Shown in pieces: positions 1 through 8,500 of a DNA stretch of 46,648 bases. The translations under genes and the position numbers were made by a program. Origin of the DNA: Paracoccaceae bacterium (lineage in GTDB: Bacteria > Pseudomonadota > Alphaproteobacteria > Rhodobacterales > Rhodobacteraceae). Below the pieces are notes generated by a model that was given only the letters and a program-made list of their open reading frames with translations, was not told the DNA's origin and did not search any database. Every line of letters begins with the position of its first letter. Position 1 is the stretch's first letter. The DNA is taken from assembly GCA_029938175.1 (NCBI GenBank), contig JAPYON010000006.1, forward strand, positions 1-46,648, written 5' to 3'.

Positions 1-65
1 GGGCGGGACTTGGTCTGGCCGTACTATTTTTGTCCTTCGCGACGCTTTGCGCCAGCCAGATGTGA
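1..65 (+). CDS. C-terminal tail of an unidentified membrane protein (partial)
   Basis: Reading from base 3 gives an open frame that ends at a TGA at 63-65. The 20 visible residues are mostly hydrophobic (AGLGLAVLFLSFATL and so on) and would form one transmembrane segment. The gene begins before the window, so its family cannot be told. Its stop overlaps the probable GTG start of the next gene in a GTGA arrangement, which suggests translational coupling. Confidence 0.45.
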   Translation, partial: AGLGLAVLFLSFATLCASQM

Positions 66-550
66 AAATATCGAATGCAAATATCCATGACGCCGAGGCT
101 ATTGCCGCGATCTGGAACCCATTAATACGTGATACGACGATCACTTTTAACAATGTAGAAAAGTCAGCAGAAAGCCTGCATGACATGATCATGGAACGAC
201 AGGCTGCCGGATATGCGTTTCTGTTGGCGCAGGAAGACGGTCAGTTGGTTGGGTTCGCAACATATGGCCAGTTTCGTGCAGGCGTTGGTTATGCACAAAC
301 GATGGAACACACGGTTGCTCTGAGCGATGCAGCGAAAGGCAGGGGTGTTGCGGCGGCATTGTTGGACGCGCTTGAGATACACGCAAAGGCACGCGGGGTG
401 CATTCTATGCTGGCAGGGATTTCGGCGGATAATATTGCCGCTGTGAAATTTCATGCGAAGGCCGGATATTCGCAGGTTGGCGTTATCCCGCAAGCGGGGC
501 GTAAGTTTGACCGATGGTTGGACTTGATATTGTTACAAAAAATTCTTTAA
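62..550 (+). CDS. GNAT-family N-acetyltransferase, phosphinothricin acetyltransferase-like
   Basis: This 162-residue protein has the length and layout of a single GNAT domain. The N-terminal DAEAIAAIWNPLIRDTT is typical of the Pat/phosphinothricin N-acetyltransferase subgroup. The acetyl-CoA pyrophosphate-binding loop is seen as AKGRGVAAALLDALEIHA near residues 97-114, followed by NIAAVKFHAKAGY in the usual motif B position. The expected reaction is acetyl transfer from acetyl-CoA to an amine; the substrate is unknown. I prefer the GTG at 62 over the TTG at 47 because it overlaps the upstream stop. The stop codon lies within a TTAA-N7-TTAA box in front of the next gene. Confidence 0.8.
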   Translation: MKISNANIHDAEAIAAIWNPLIRDTTITFNNVEKSAESLHDMIMERQAAGYAFLLAQEDGQLVGFATYGQFRAGVGYAQTMEHTVALSDAAKGRGVAAALLDALEIHAKARGVHSMLAGISADNIAAVKFHAKAGYSQVGVIPQAGRKFDRWLDLILLQKIL

Positions 551-561
551 CCGTTTGTTAA
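547..561. promoter_or_regulatory. TTAA-N7-TTAA box (CtrA-type) before the TerB/J-domain gene
   Basis: The sequence TTAA-CCGTTTG-TTAA matches the full consensus of the alphaproteobacterial cell-cycle regulator CtrA. It lies about 45 bases before the ATG at 606 and overlaps the preceding stop codon. Only the motif is seen; binding is inferred. Confidence 0.35.
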
Positions 562-605
562 CAACCTTCGGTTTCACATTCCTATTAATCTGTTAAGCTA
601 TATCT

Positions 606-1292
606 ATGTCAATCTGGACCCGCATCTCCGAAGCATTATCCGCGCTTGCAAAAGGCGAAGGGCTTTCTGCGATCTTCGAAAACCTGAAACGCCCGCCTGA
701 AAAGAGCGTGGCGTTTACCATCGCGGTCATCGCACTGGGCGCGAAAATGGCCAAGGCCGACGGCAAAGTGACCCGCGATGAGGTTATTGCCTTCCGGCAA
801 GTGTTCCAAATCCCGCCTGAAGACGAGGCCAATGCTGGCCGTCTGTTCGATCTCGCCCGCACTGACGTGGCCGGATATGAATTTTATGCCACCAAAATCG
901 GCAAGATGTTTGAGGGCGACAGCGCTATTCTACGCGATTTGGTTGAGGGGCTGTTTCATATCTCGATGGCGGACGGGCATTACCACCCTTCCGAGGACGC
1001 GTTTATCGAAGACGTTAGCCGGATCTTCGGGCTGCCGTCGCAGTTGTTCACCTGTTTGCGCTCGCGCTATGTACCGGGGGCGGCACCGGACCCCTACTCG
1101 GTGCTGGAAATCGAACATGACGCCGACCTTAGCGGGGCCCGCAAGGCGTGGAAGCGGCTGGTGCGTGAGGCACACCCCGATAACCTGATTGCGCGGGGAT
1201 TACCCTCGGAAGCGATTGCGCTAGCCAATACGCGGCTGATCACCATAAACAATGCCTGGGCCGAGATACAGCAGACCCACGAGGCCGCCTAA
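606..1292 (+). CDS. TerB-like/J-domain co-chaperone (DjlA-like)
   Basis: A 228-residue protein. Residues about 35-150 form a TerB-like helical domain with two acidic repeats, KADGKVTRDE (50-59) and ADGHYHPSED (122-131). The C-terminal part is a J domain that begins at DPYSVLEI and contains the HPD tripeptide at residues 190-192, the signature needed to stimulate DnaK ATPase. This is the DjlA domain order, but no clear N-terminal membrane anchor is visible, so it is probably soluble or only peripherally attached. The next gene begins two bases after the stop, so the pair is probably cotranscribed. Confidence 0.85.
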   Translation: MSIWTRISEALSALAKGEGLSAIFENLKRPPEKSVAFTIAVIALGAKMAKADGKVTRDEVIAFRQVFQIPPEDEANAGRLFDLARTDVAGYEFYATKIGKMFEGDSAILRDLVEGLFHISMADGHYHPSEDAFIEDVSRIFGLPSQLFTCLRSRYVPGAAPDPYSVLEIEHDADLSGARKAWKRLVREAHPDNLIARGLPSEAIALANTRLITINNAWAEIQQTHEAA

Positions 1293-1293
1293 C

Positions 1294-2325
1294 ATGCGGA
1301 TCGCCACGTATAATGTCGAGTGGTTCGATGAACTGTTCGACAAGGACAGTAATCTGCAAATGGATCAGGGCTGGTCACGGCGCTATGACGTTCGGCGGGT
1401 AGATCAGGCAACAGCGATTTCCGAAGTGATCCGGCAGGTCGATGCGGATTTGATCCTGATCGTCGAGGCCCCCAACACAGGGCAAACGCAGGACACCGTA
1501 AAAGCCTTGGAGGGGTTCGCACAGCATTTCGGACTGCGCCAGAGCTCGGTGGTCATGGGATTCGCCAATGAAACGCATCAAGAGCTGGCCGTGATGTACG
1601 ACCCTTACGTGGTGCGCGTTACGCATGATCCACAAGGCGCGATTTCGGATGGCAGTTCGGATGCCGTAGCCCCTCGGTTTGACGGAAAATTCCGGTATGA
1701 CGTTGATGTAGACGGCAAGGCAGAGATTTTCGAGTTTTCCAAGCCGCCTGTCGAGCTGTCTGTTGAGTATTTGGCAAAGAAGAGAAACCTGCGGATCATC
1801 GGGGTTCACACCAAGTCGAAATCGACTTACGGAGCAAAAGGTGCCGCAGACGCGTCGCGAATGTTGGTTGATAACCTTCGCAAGCAGTTGGCGCAGTGTA
1901 TTTGGATCCGGCAACGAGCAGAAACCCATCTGGCAGCGGGTGTGCCATTGGTGGTAATGGGGGATTTCAATGACGGGCCTGGAGTGAGCGACTTCGAGAC
2001 TTTGTTCACGAAATCCGGCGTCGAGATCGTGCTAGGCGATGCGGGCACGATGGAGATGGTCGAGCCACATGCCGCAATCATGCTGGACCCGCGGCAATCG
2101 TGGTCGCTGGCGACTTCTCGGTTCTATATCAGCAAATATAAGCGCTATCTTAACGCCTTGCTGGACTATGTAATGCTGTCACCCGATCTGGCGCAAACGG
2201 CGGCCCCATCTTGGCGGATATGGCACCCGTTTGATGATCCCGAGTGTTTTAAGGATGATAATTTGCGCGACGCGCTGCTTACGGCCTCGGACCATTTTCC
2301 AGTGAGCGTGGATTTATCGTTTTAA
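1294..2325 (+). CDS. Endonuclease/exonuclease/phosphatase family protein
   Basis: The 343-residue protein begins MRIATYNVEWFDELFD, the usual N-terminal strand of the EEP fold with its metal-binding Asn/Glu region. Later motifs are IGVHTKSKS, VVMGDFNDGPG (catalytic Asp and Asn) and the C-terminal ASDHFPVSVDLSF, which carries the general-base Asp-His. The family hydrolyses phosphodiesters in nucleic acids, lipids or nucleotides; this substrate is not evident. The ATG at 1294 is preferred to an in-frame ATG at 1252, because the latter lies inside the upstream gene and adds non-family residues. There is no signal peptide. Confidence 0.85.
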   Translation: MRIATYNVEWFDELFDKDSNLQMDQGWSRRYDVRRVDQATAISEVIRQVDADLILIVEAPNTGQTQDTVKALEGFAQHFGLRQSSVVMGFANETHQELAVMYDPYVVRVTHDPQGAISDGSSDAVAPRFDGKFRYDVDVDGKAEIFEFSKPPVELSVEYLAKKRNLRIIGVHTKSKSTYGAKGAADASRMLVDNLRKQLAQCIWIRQRAETHLAAGVPLVVMGDFNDGPGVSDFETLFTKSGVEIVLGDAGTMEMVEPHAAIMLDPRQSWSLATSRFYISKYKRYLNALLDYVMLSPDLAQTAAPSWRIWHPFDDPECFKDDNLRDALLTASDHFPVSVDLSF

Positions 2326-2384
2326 GGCTTTCGCCTCTGCTGTTGTCAGCTTATCAATATTGAAATGCTTTTCAGGAGACCATT

Positions 2385-4208
2385 ATGTTCAAACACACCG
2401 AAATTTTCAGAGACAACCGCGAAACTGCCGCCGATGGAAATATGGGCGACCTGCCCGAATGGGATTTGGACGATCTGTATTCTTCAACCGACGGGCCGGA
2501 AATTGCCGCTGATTTGAAGTGGTTGGGTGATGAAGGGCCAACTTTTGGCGCCGATTATCAAGGCAATCTGGATAAGCTGGACGCGGCCGCCATGCTGGAA
2601 TGTGTGCTGCGCTATGAACGCATCCAGCAGGTCGCAGGGCGCGTGATGTCTTATGCGGGGCTGCTGTATTACCAAAACACGACGGACGCGGATCGCGGCA
2701 AGTTCATGGCGGATATGCAGGCGCAAATTACCAATATGTCGGCCAATCTGGTGTTTTTCAGCCTAGAGGTGAACAGGATCGAAGACGACGATCTGGCGGG
2801 TTTGCTGGCAGAGAATTCTGATCTAAACCGCTACAAACCGGTGTTTGACAGTATCCGCAAGATGAAGCCGTACCAACTGTCCGACGAGTTGGAAAAGTTT
2901 CTGCACGACCAATCTGTTGTTGGGATATCTGCATGGAATCGTTTGTTTGATGAAACCATGGCAGCGCTGACTTTTGATGTGGACGGCGAGGAGCAAACGT
3001 TGGAGGCGACGTTGAACCTGCTGTCAGACACGGATCGTGCACGACGTGAAGTCGGCGTGCGGGCTTTGGTCAAAGTGTTCAGCGCGAATACGCCGCTGTT
3101 TGCACGCATTACCAACACGCTGGCCAAGGAGAAAGAGATCAAGGACAAGTGGCGCGAGCTGCCGACTCCGCAAATGTCGCGCCACCTTGCAAATGATGTC
3201 GAGCCCGAGGTGGTGCAAGCCTTGCGTGATGCGGTTGTTGCGGCCTACCCGAAGCTGTCGCATCGGTATTATGCCCTGAAGGCCAAGTGGCTGGGGCTGG
3301 ACAAGATGGAGGTCTGGGATCGCAATGCTCCCTTGCCCGGCGAGGACGATCTGGTTATCCCGTGGGATCAGGCGCGCAGCATGGTGATGGATGCATACGC
3401 AGACTTTGATCCGCGTATGGCCGAACTGGCGGCGCCGTTTTTCGACAAAGGCTGGATTGATGCCGAGGTTAAACCGGGGAAATCTTCGGGCGCATTCGCG
3501 CATCCGACAGTTACCAATGTCCATCCGTATGTGATGCTGAATTACCTTGGAAAACAGCGTGATGTGATGACTTTAGCGCATGAACTCGGCCACGGTGTGC
3601 ATCAGATTCTTGCCGCCGAGCAAGGCGAGTTGTTGGCGGATACGCCTTTGACTCTGGCGGAAACTGCGTCTGTATTCGGCGAGATGCTGACGTTTCGTAA
3701 ACTGTTGGATAATGCGAAAGATCCGGCTGCCCGCAAACGTCTGCTGGCGGGCAAGGTTGAGGATATGATTAACACCGTCGTCCGCCAAATTGCGTTCTAC
3801 GACTTTGAATGCCGCGTGCATGCCGCGCGTGCCGAAGGGGAACTGACACCAGACCAGATCAACGCGATCTGGATGGAAATCCAGCATGAAAGCCTTGGCG
3901 ACGGGTTCAACTTTATGGAGGGTTACGAGACATTCTGGACCTACATCCCGCATTTCATCCACTCACCGTTCTATGTCTACGCTTATGCATTCGGTGACGG
4001 TTTAGTGAACGCGCTTTATGCCGTTTATGAAGAAGGCGATCCGGATTTTCAGGAGAAGTATTTCGATTTACTGAAGGCGGGTGGTTCTAAACATCACAAG
4101 GAACTATTGGCGCCTTTCGGTCTGGATGCCAGCGACCCTACATTCTGGGACAAAGGCCTGTCACTGATTTCCTCAATGATTGACGAATTGGAAGCGATGG
4201 AGGGGTAA
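2385..4208 (+). CDS. pepF: Oligoendopeptidase F, M3 family zinc metallopeptidase
   Basis: The 607-residue protein has the expected length of M3B oligoendopeptidases. The zinc-binding HExxH motif is HELGH at residues 399-403, followed by LAETASVFGEML, which supplies the third zinc ligand (Glu). The N-terminal part (LPEWDLDDLYSS) is also typical. The enzyme is cytoplasmic and cleaves short peptides, probably in peptide turnover. It stands alone, with about 60 bases before it and convergent puuB after it. An AGGAGA ribosome-binding site lies just before the ATG. Confidence 0.93.
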   Translation: MFKHTEIFRDNRETAADGNMGDLPEWDLDDLYSSTDGPEIAADLKWLGDEGPTFGADYQGNLDKLDAAAMLECVLRYERIQQVAGRVMSYAGLLYYQNTTDADRGKFMADMQAQITNMSANLVFFSLEVNRIEDDDLAGLLAENSDLNRYKPVFDSIRKMKPYQLSDELEKFLHDQSVVGISAWNRLFDETMAALTFDVDGEEQTLEATLNLLSDTDRARREVGVRALVKVFSANTPLFARITNTLAKEKEIKDKWRELPTPQMSRHLANDVEPEVVQALRDAVVAAYPKLSHRYYALKAKWLGLDKMEVWDRNAPLPGEDDLVIPWDQARSMVMDAYADFDPRMAELAAPFFDKGWIDAEVKPGKSSGAFAHPTVTNVHPYVMLNYLGKQRDVMTLAHELGHGVHQILAAEQGELLADTPLTLAETASVFGEMLTFRKLLDNAKDPAARKRLLAGKVEDMINTVVRQIAFYDFECRVHAARAEGELTPDQINAIWMEIQHESLGDGFNFMEGYETFWTYIPHFIHSPFYVYAYAFGDGLVNALYAVYEEGDPDFQEKYFDLLKAGGSKHHKELLAPFGLDASDPTFWDKGLSLISSMIDELEAMEG

Positions 4209-4224
4209 AACCCACGACAAAGAA

Positions 4225-4246
4225 GGCGTTCGGGTAAACCCGCGCC
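4225..4246 (+). terminator. Hairpin downstream of pepF, possible terminator
   Basis: GGCG-TT-CGGG-TAAA-CCCG-CGCC folds into an eight-pair stem with a two-base bulge. It sits 17 bases after the pepF stop and is followed by a T-rich but interrupted run (TGATTTGTCTGATTT). The hairpin is clear, but the tail is poor for intrinsic termination. Confidence 0.45.
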
Positions 4247-4498
4247 TGATTTGTCTGATTTCGTAAATGGCCCTGCTGCAGGACCGATGTGGTCTGTCGG
4301 GTTAAATAGACCGAAGGCCAATCATGCACTAACATTCAAACTGGACCAATCAACGGGGGCCGATCAAGCCTTAAAGCGCTTTCAACATTAATGTGCATAT
4401 AATTTGTGAACGTCTGTGAAAGAATTTGAAATTCTACGTAAAACACTGGCAACTGTCCGCTACTTCCCCTACGTAAAGCGGAAAATACGGTAGTGCGA

Positions 4499-5800
4499 TC
4501 ACATCCGATCACGCAAACTGAACCAGAGCATCGCGAGACTCAACAGCGGCAGACGCAAATTTACCCCTCCAGGGAAACGTTTCGTCGGAACATTTGCCAT
4601 TATATCGAAACGTTCCGCCGTGCCTGAAATCGCCTCGGCCATCAATTTTCCTGCCAAGGTCGCCATGGCCACACCGTGCCCAGAATATCCCGATGCCGAC
4701 AGAATATTCGGACTTAGGCGGCGGAAATCCGGCATTCGGCTCACCGTAATTCCCAACGTCCCGCCCCACGCGTAATCAATTCGGGTGTCTGCGAGTTGCG
4801 GGTAAATTTCCAACATCGGTTTTCGGGCTATTTTGGTCAGGTTCTTTGGGAACTTATAACCATAGCTTTCCCCACCGCCGAAAAGCATGCGGTTGTCCTC
4901 GGACAGGCGGAAATAGTTAACGACGAATTTACTGTCAGCCACGGCCACGTCATCGCGGATCAGACTCCGCGCCATGTCCTCGCTCAACGGTTCGGTGGCG
5001 ACTATGAAATTGTTGACCGGCATCACGCGCGCCGCAACTTGTGGTTCCAGATTGCCAAGATATCCATTTGCGCCCAAAGCTACAAACTTGGCTTTGACCG
5101 AGCCGCCCTGCGTGTGCACCTCGGCCGGCTCTCCGCGGTTTATTTTCGCAACGCGAGACTCCTCGAATATCCGAACACCTGCCGCCTGACATGCCCGCGC
5201 TAACCCCAACGCGAAATTCAGAGGGTGCAAATGTCCAGCGCCCCAATCCATCGAACCGCCACAATACGCCTTGGTGCCCAAAGCAGACTCAACGGCGGAA
5301 CGATCCAGTATTTCAATCTGGCCATAGCCGTAATTTTTGCGCAGCTTTTCTACGTAATCATTTGTGTGACGAAGGTGCCCTGGCTTCAACTCTGTGTGCA
5401 TAACACCGGACTTATATCCGCACGCGATGCTGTACTTTCCGATCAACTCGCGAACTGTGGCTTTGGACTCTTCGCCCATTTTCCACAATGCACGGGCGTG
5501 ATCCTTGCCGACCATCTTTTCCAAATCATCCTGTTCTACCCGCTGGCCAGACCCGACCTGCCCTCCGTTTCGGCCCGATGCGCCAAAACCAAGACGTTGC
5601 GCCTCTAGCAAGATCACATCGTATCCGCGTTCCGCCAGATGCAACGCCGTGGACAACCCCGTATAACCCGCCCCGACAACGCACACATCACAGATTTCGC
5701 TGCCGTTAAGGGCGGGAAACGTGTCTAAAGGTTGCGCGGAGGCGGCGTAGTAAGACGCAGGATATTCGCCCGCACGATCGTTAACGGTAAGTAAATCCAT
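4499..5800 (-). CDS. puuB: Gamma-glutamylputrescine oxidase-like FAD oxidoreductase
   Basis: A 433-residue DAO-family flavoprotein. The N-terminal dinucleotide fold is visible as CDVCVVGAGYTGLSTALHLA, followed by LGFGASGRNGGQV, which is typical of PuuB/OrdL proteins. The C-terminal GYSGHGVAMATLAGKLMAEA closes the FAD site. The reaction expected from the family is oxidative deamination of gamma-glutamylputrescine to the aldehyde with release of ammonia and H2O2. The start is at 5800, where TGATG overlaps the puuA stop; the upstream in-frame ATG at 5833 lies within puuA. PuuC and PuuD partners are not in the window. Confidence 0.87.
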   Translation of the reverse strand: MDLLTVNDRAGEYPASYYAASAQPLDTFPALNGSEICDVCVVGAGYTGLSTALHLAERGYDVILLEAQRLGFGASGRNGGQVGSGQRVEQDDLEKMVGKDHARALWKMGEESKATVRELIGKYSIACGYKSGVMHTELKPGHLRHTNDYVEKLRKNYGYGQIEILDRSAVESALGTKAYCGGSMDWGAGHLHPLNFALGLARACQAAGVRIFEESRVAKINRGEPAEVHTQGGSVKAKFVALGANGYLGNLEPQVAARVMPVNNFIVATEPLSEDMARSLIRDDVAVADSKFVVNYFRLSEDNRMLFGGGESYGYKFPKNLTKIARKPMLEIYPQLADTRIDYAWGGTLGITVSRMPDFRRLSPNILSASGYSGHGVAMATLAGKLMAEAISGTAERFDIMANVPTKRFPGGVNLRLPLLSLAMLWFSLRDRM

Positions 5801-7167
5801 CAGACGTTCAGAAGCAAATGCTCCCGCTCCCACGGGCTGATGACTTCGAGGAATGCCTCGGCTTCGTGGCGCTTCACGGCTTTGTAGACGCGGCAGAACT
5901 CTTCGCCCAGAATTTTCGATAGTTCGAGCGCCCCGTCGAACAAATCAATCGCCCCAAGCAAGCTGCGCGGCAGGGCGCGGGGTTGCTCATATGCTTCACC
6001 GGTCTGAGCATCGCGAGGCTTCAGGCCTTGCTTCATACCCAGATACCCACACGCCAAAGATGCTGCGAGCGCCAGATACGGGTTCGCATCCATGCCCGAC
6101 ACCCGATTTTCCACGCGGCGAGCAGCAGCGCCAGAGATCGGAATTCGAATACCCGTGGTCCGGTTATCGGCGCCCCACTCCAGATTGATCGGGGCAGATC
6201 CAGACGCCACAAAACGGCGATAGGAATTCACGTAAGGCGCGAAAAAGCTGATCGCGTGGGGGATATATTTCTGCTGGCCAGCGATGAAATTATAAAATAG
6301 CTCTGTCTCTTTGCCGTCCTTGTCGCTAAAAATATTCTTTCCGGTTTCATCCAGTACAGATTGATGAATATGCATCGCACTGCCCGGTTCGTCCTGCATC
6401 GGCTTGGCCATGAAGGTTGCGAAACAATCGTTCCTTAGCGCCGCCTCGCGGATCAGTCGTTTGAACAGGAACACTTGGTCAGCCAGTTTAACCGGATCAC
6501 CATGCACCAGATTGATCTCGATCTGGCCCGCACCGCCCTCTTGAATAATCGTGTCGATTTCCAACCCGACCGCCTCGGAGAAATCATAAATATCGTCGAT
6601 CACAGCGCCATAGTCATCCACAGCCATCATCGAATACGCCTGACGGCTTACCACGCGACGACCGGTGCGACCCATTGGAGGTTCAATCGGTTTGGCGGGG
6701 TCAAGATTCGGCTTGGTCAGATAGAATTCGATTTCAGGGGCAACAACAGGCGCCCAACCTTCGGCCTTATACAACGCCAGAACCCGTTTCAGTACATTGC
6801 GCGGAACGACTTCGGCGGGATTACCTTCAAGGTCGTGAACATCGTGGATAACCTGAATGGCCACGTCATCGGACCACGGTACAGCTACAGCGGTGGAATA
6901 ATCCGGTGTTAAAATCATGTCGGATTCCGTCCACTGGTCGGAAATCTCCATGTCCACGTAATCACCGGATACCGTTTGATAGAAAATCGACAGCGGCATG
7001 AATGTATGGTCAGAGCGCGCAAACGTGTTTGACGGCATCGCTTTACCACGCGACATTCCCACTAGGTCACCGATGATGCATTCCACCTCTTCTACGCGAC
7101 GGCCATCCAGCCATTTCTGCGTCGCCTTGGGGAAGCGCGAGACGAATTCTTGTGATTTACGAGCCAT
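5800..7167 (-). CDS. puuA: Gamma-glutamylputrescine synthetase-like glutamine-synthetase family protein
   Basis: The 455-residue protein belongs to the glutamine synthetase superfamily: an N-terminal beta-grasp (IIGDLVGMSRGKAMPS), then catalytic motifs GAGQIEINLVHGDP, GSAMHIHQSVLDE and NRTTGIRIP. The RGKAMP segment marks the PuuA/GlnA3 branch rather than housekeeping GlnA. The likely reaction is ATP-dependent joining of glutamate to putrescine or a similar amine. It lies between the small usp gene (two-base gap) and puuB (one-base overlap), so the three are one transcription unit. AGAAG before the ATG serves as ribosome-binding site. A second, divergent paralog lies at 12601-13932. Confidence 0.88.
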   Translation of the reverse strand: MARKSQEFVSRFPKATQKWLDGRRVEEVECIIGDLVGMSRGKAMPSNTFARSDHTFMPLSIFYQTVSGDYVDMEISDQWTESDMILTPDYSTAVAVPWSDDVAIQVIHDVHDLEGNPAEVVPRNVLKRVLALYKAEGWAPVVAPEIEFYLTKPNLDPAKPIEPPMGRTGRRVVSRQAYSMMAVDDYGAVIDDIYDFSEAVGLEIDTIIQEGGAGQIEINLVHGDPVKLADQVFLFKRLIREAALRNDCFATFMAKPMQDEPGSAMHIHQSVLDETGKNIFSDKDGKETELFYNFIAGQQKYIPHAISFFAPYVNSYRRFVASGSAPINLEWGADNRTTGIRIPISGAAARRVENRVSGMDANPYLALAASLACGYLGMKQGLKPRDAQTGEAYEQPRALPRSLLGAIDLFDGALELSKILGEEFCRVYKAVKRHEAEAFLEVISPWEREHLLLNV

Positions 7168-7169
7168 GG

Positions 7170-7448
7170 TTATCTTCTTCGGATTTGGTTGGGGTATCGC
7201 ACACTTAAAACAGGAACTTTGGCATTAGTCATAATGTCCGCAGCCATTTTTTTCAAAATGTCTTTATTGCCACCAATAATATGCTCTGCAGCCGCGTACT
7301 GCAGCAGGCCTTTTGGCAAGTTTTGGCTTTTGAGCACGTATAGAACGCCTAATTCGGAATTCATTGCGCTCGCGATTGAAGCTGAATAATCAACAGTCTT
7401 CAGCGTGTGATCGGAGCCGCCAACGGCAACAAGGATAGTTTTAACCAT
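7170..7448 (-). CDS. Shortened universal stress protein (UspA family)
   Basis: Only 92 residues, against about 140-150 for a full Usp domain. The N-terminus (MVKTILVAVGGSDHTLKTVDYS, shortened here to its key features: KTILVAVGGSD) is a normal first Usp strand, and YAAAEHIIGG is common in alphaproteobacterial Usps. The C-terminal AKVPVLSVRYP resembles the last strand of the domain. The middle, including the GxxGx9GS ATP-binding loop, is absent. It is either a functional mini-Usp or an internally deleted gene; the intact frame, good GAGGGA ribosome-binding site and tight coupling to puuA favour expression. Confidence 0.7.
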   Translation of the reverse strand: MVKTILVAVGGSDHTLKTVDYSASIASAMNSELGVLYVLKSQNLPKGLLQYAAAEHIIGGNKDILKKMAADIMTNAKVPVLSVRYPNQIRRR

Positions 7449-7461
7449 TTATTAGTCCCTC

Positions 7462-7476
7462 TTAATATTTTGTTAA
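7462..7476. promoter_or_regulatory. TTAA-N7-TTAA box (CtrA-type) before usp-puuA-puuB
   Basis: TTAA-TATTTTG-TTAA lies 14-28 bases upstream of the usp start on the minus strand, in the only gap between speB and usp. It matches the full CtrA consensus. Its closeness to the start codon would suit a repressor site or a very short leader. No binding is shown. Confidence 0.35.
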
Positions 7477-7510
7477 TCTGCCGTTGCGATGGCATGTAAT
7501 TTATCTCTCT

Positions 7511-7532
7511 GAATAGAGGTTCACGACTATTC
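7511..7532 (-). repeat. Inverted repeat downstream of speB
   Basis: GAATAG and CTATTC form a six-pair stem around a ten-base loop, six bases after the speB stop. There is no T-run on the minus strand, so it is a weak termination or processing signal at most. Confidence 0.3.
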
Positions 7533-7537
7533 GCGCA

Positions 7538-8500
7538 CTAGAGGCGCCCGACTTCGATCCCTTTCGCACCCTTCTTCTGCGCAATCAGGCACAGCCAATC
7601 GTGTGCGACCGTCGCCGCCGCCAACGCGGTGATTTCGGCGTGGTCGTAGGGGGGTGATACCTCAACCACGTCCATGCCGATCAGATTTAGAGATCCAAGC
7701 CCGCGTATTAATTCCAGCGCTTGCCAACTGGCCAGACCGCCCATAACGGGGGTGCCAGTGCCCGGCGCGAATGCAGGGTCAAGTCCATCCACATCAAACG
7801 AAATATAGACCGGCGTGTCGCTTGCCCGTTCCTTGATGATTTTCAACGCTGCGTCGATGCCGTTACGATGTACCCAGGGCGCGGTCAGGATTTCGAAGCC
7901 GTGATCGCTGTCGTTATATGTGCGCAGCCCTATCTGGGTAGATTTGGTGACATCTATCACCCCTTCTGCTGCCGCACGGCCAAACATGGTGCCATGGTCC
8001 AGCCCGCCGTGATCTTCCCACGTATCGCAATGCGCGTCGAACTGGATTAGAGTGACGGGACCGTATTTCTCGGCGTGAGCTTTCAGCAGCGGGTAGGCGA
8101 CGAAATGGTCTCCTCCGAAGGTTAGCATTTTGGCACCGCTTTTGATGATCTCGGCGGCGTGCGCTTGGATGTCCACTGGAACCGTTTCGGGGTGGTGCGG
8201 GTCAACCATGCAATCCCCCCAGTCGATCACGGACAGGGTTTTGAACGGGTCGAAACCGAAGGGAAAAGCCTCCAGTTCCGCCAGTTGAACCGAAGCCTCG
8301 CGGATAGCACGCGGACCAAGGCGGCAGCCGGAACGATACGTGACGGAGCTGTCATACGGCACACCACTAACCACCACGTCCACGCCCTCGATATCGCGCG
8401 AATAGCGGCGGCGCAGAAAGCTGAGCGCCCCGCCATAGGTCATTTCCGCCCAACGCTCGTTGTTGCCTTTGGCGCGGAATGCTTGGTCACCAGTGCTCAT
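7538..8500 (-). CDS. speB: Agmatinase / ureohydrolase family
   Basis: A 320-residue arginase-family protein with all manganese-binding motifs: GGDHF (His132), DAHCD (155-159) and FDVDGLDPAFAPGTGTP (Asp236, Asp238). The N-terminal VVSGVPYDSSVTYRSG is typical of agmatinases. It should hydrolyse agmatine to putrescine and urea, although guanidinobutyrase or guanidinopropionase activity cannot be excluded from sequence alone. The ATG overlaps the potI stop as ATGA, so it is the last gene of the potFGHI operon. The context supports a polyamine substrate. Confidence 0.88.
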   Translation of the reverse strand: MSTGDQAFRAKGNNERWAEMTYGGALSFLRRRYSRDIEGVDVVVSGVPYDSSVTYRSGCRLGPRAIREASVQLAELEAFPFGFDPFKTLSVIDWGDCMVDPHHPETVPVDIQAHAAEIIKSGAKMLTFGGDHFVAYPLLKAHAEKYGPVTLIQFDAHCDTWEDHGGLDHGTMFGRAAAEGVIDVTKSTQIGLRTYNDSDHGFEILTAPWVHRNGIDAALKIIKERASDTPVYISFDVDGLDPAFAPGTGTPVMGGLASWQALELIRGLGSLNLIGMDVVEVSPPYDHAEITALAAATVAHDWLCLIAQKKGAKGIEVGRL

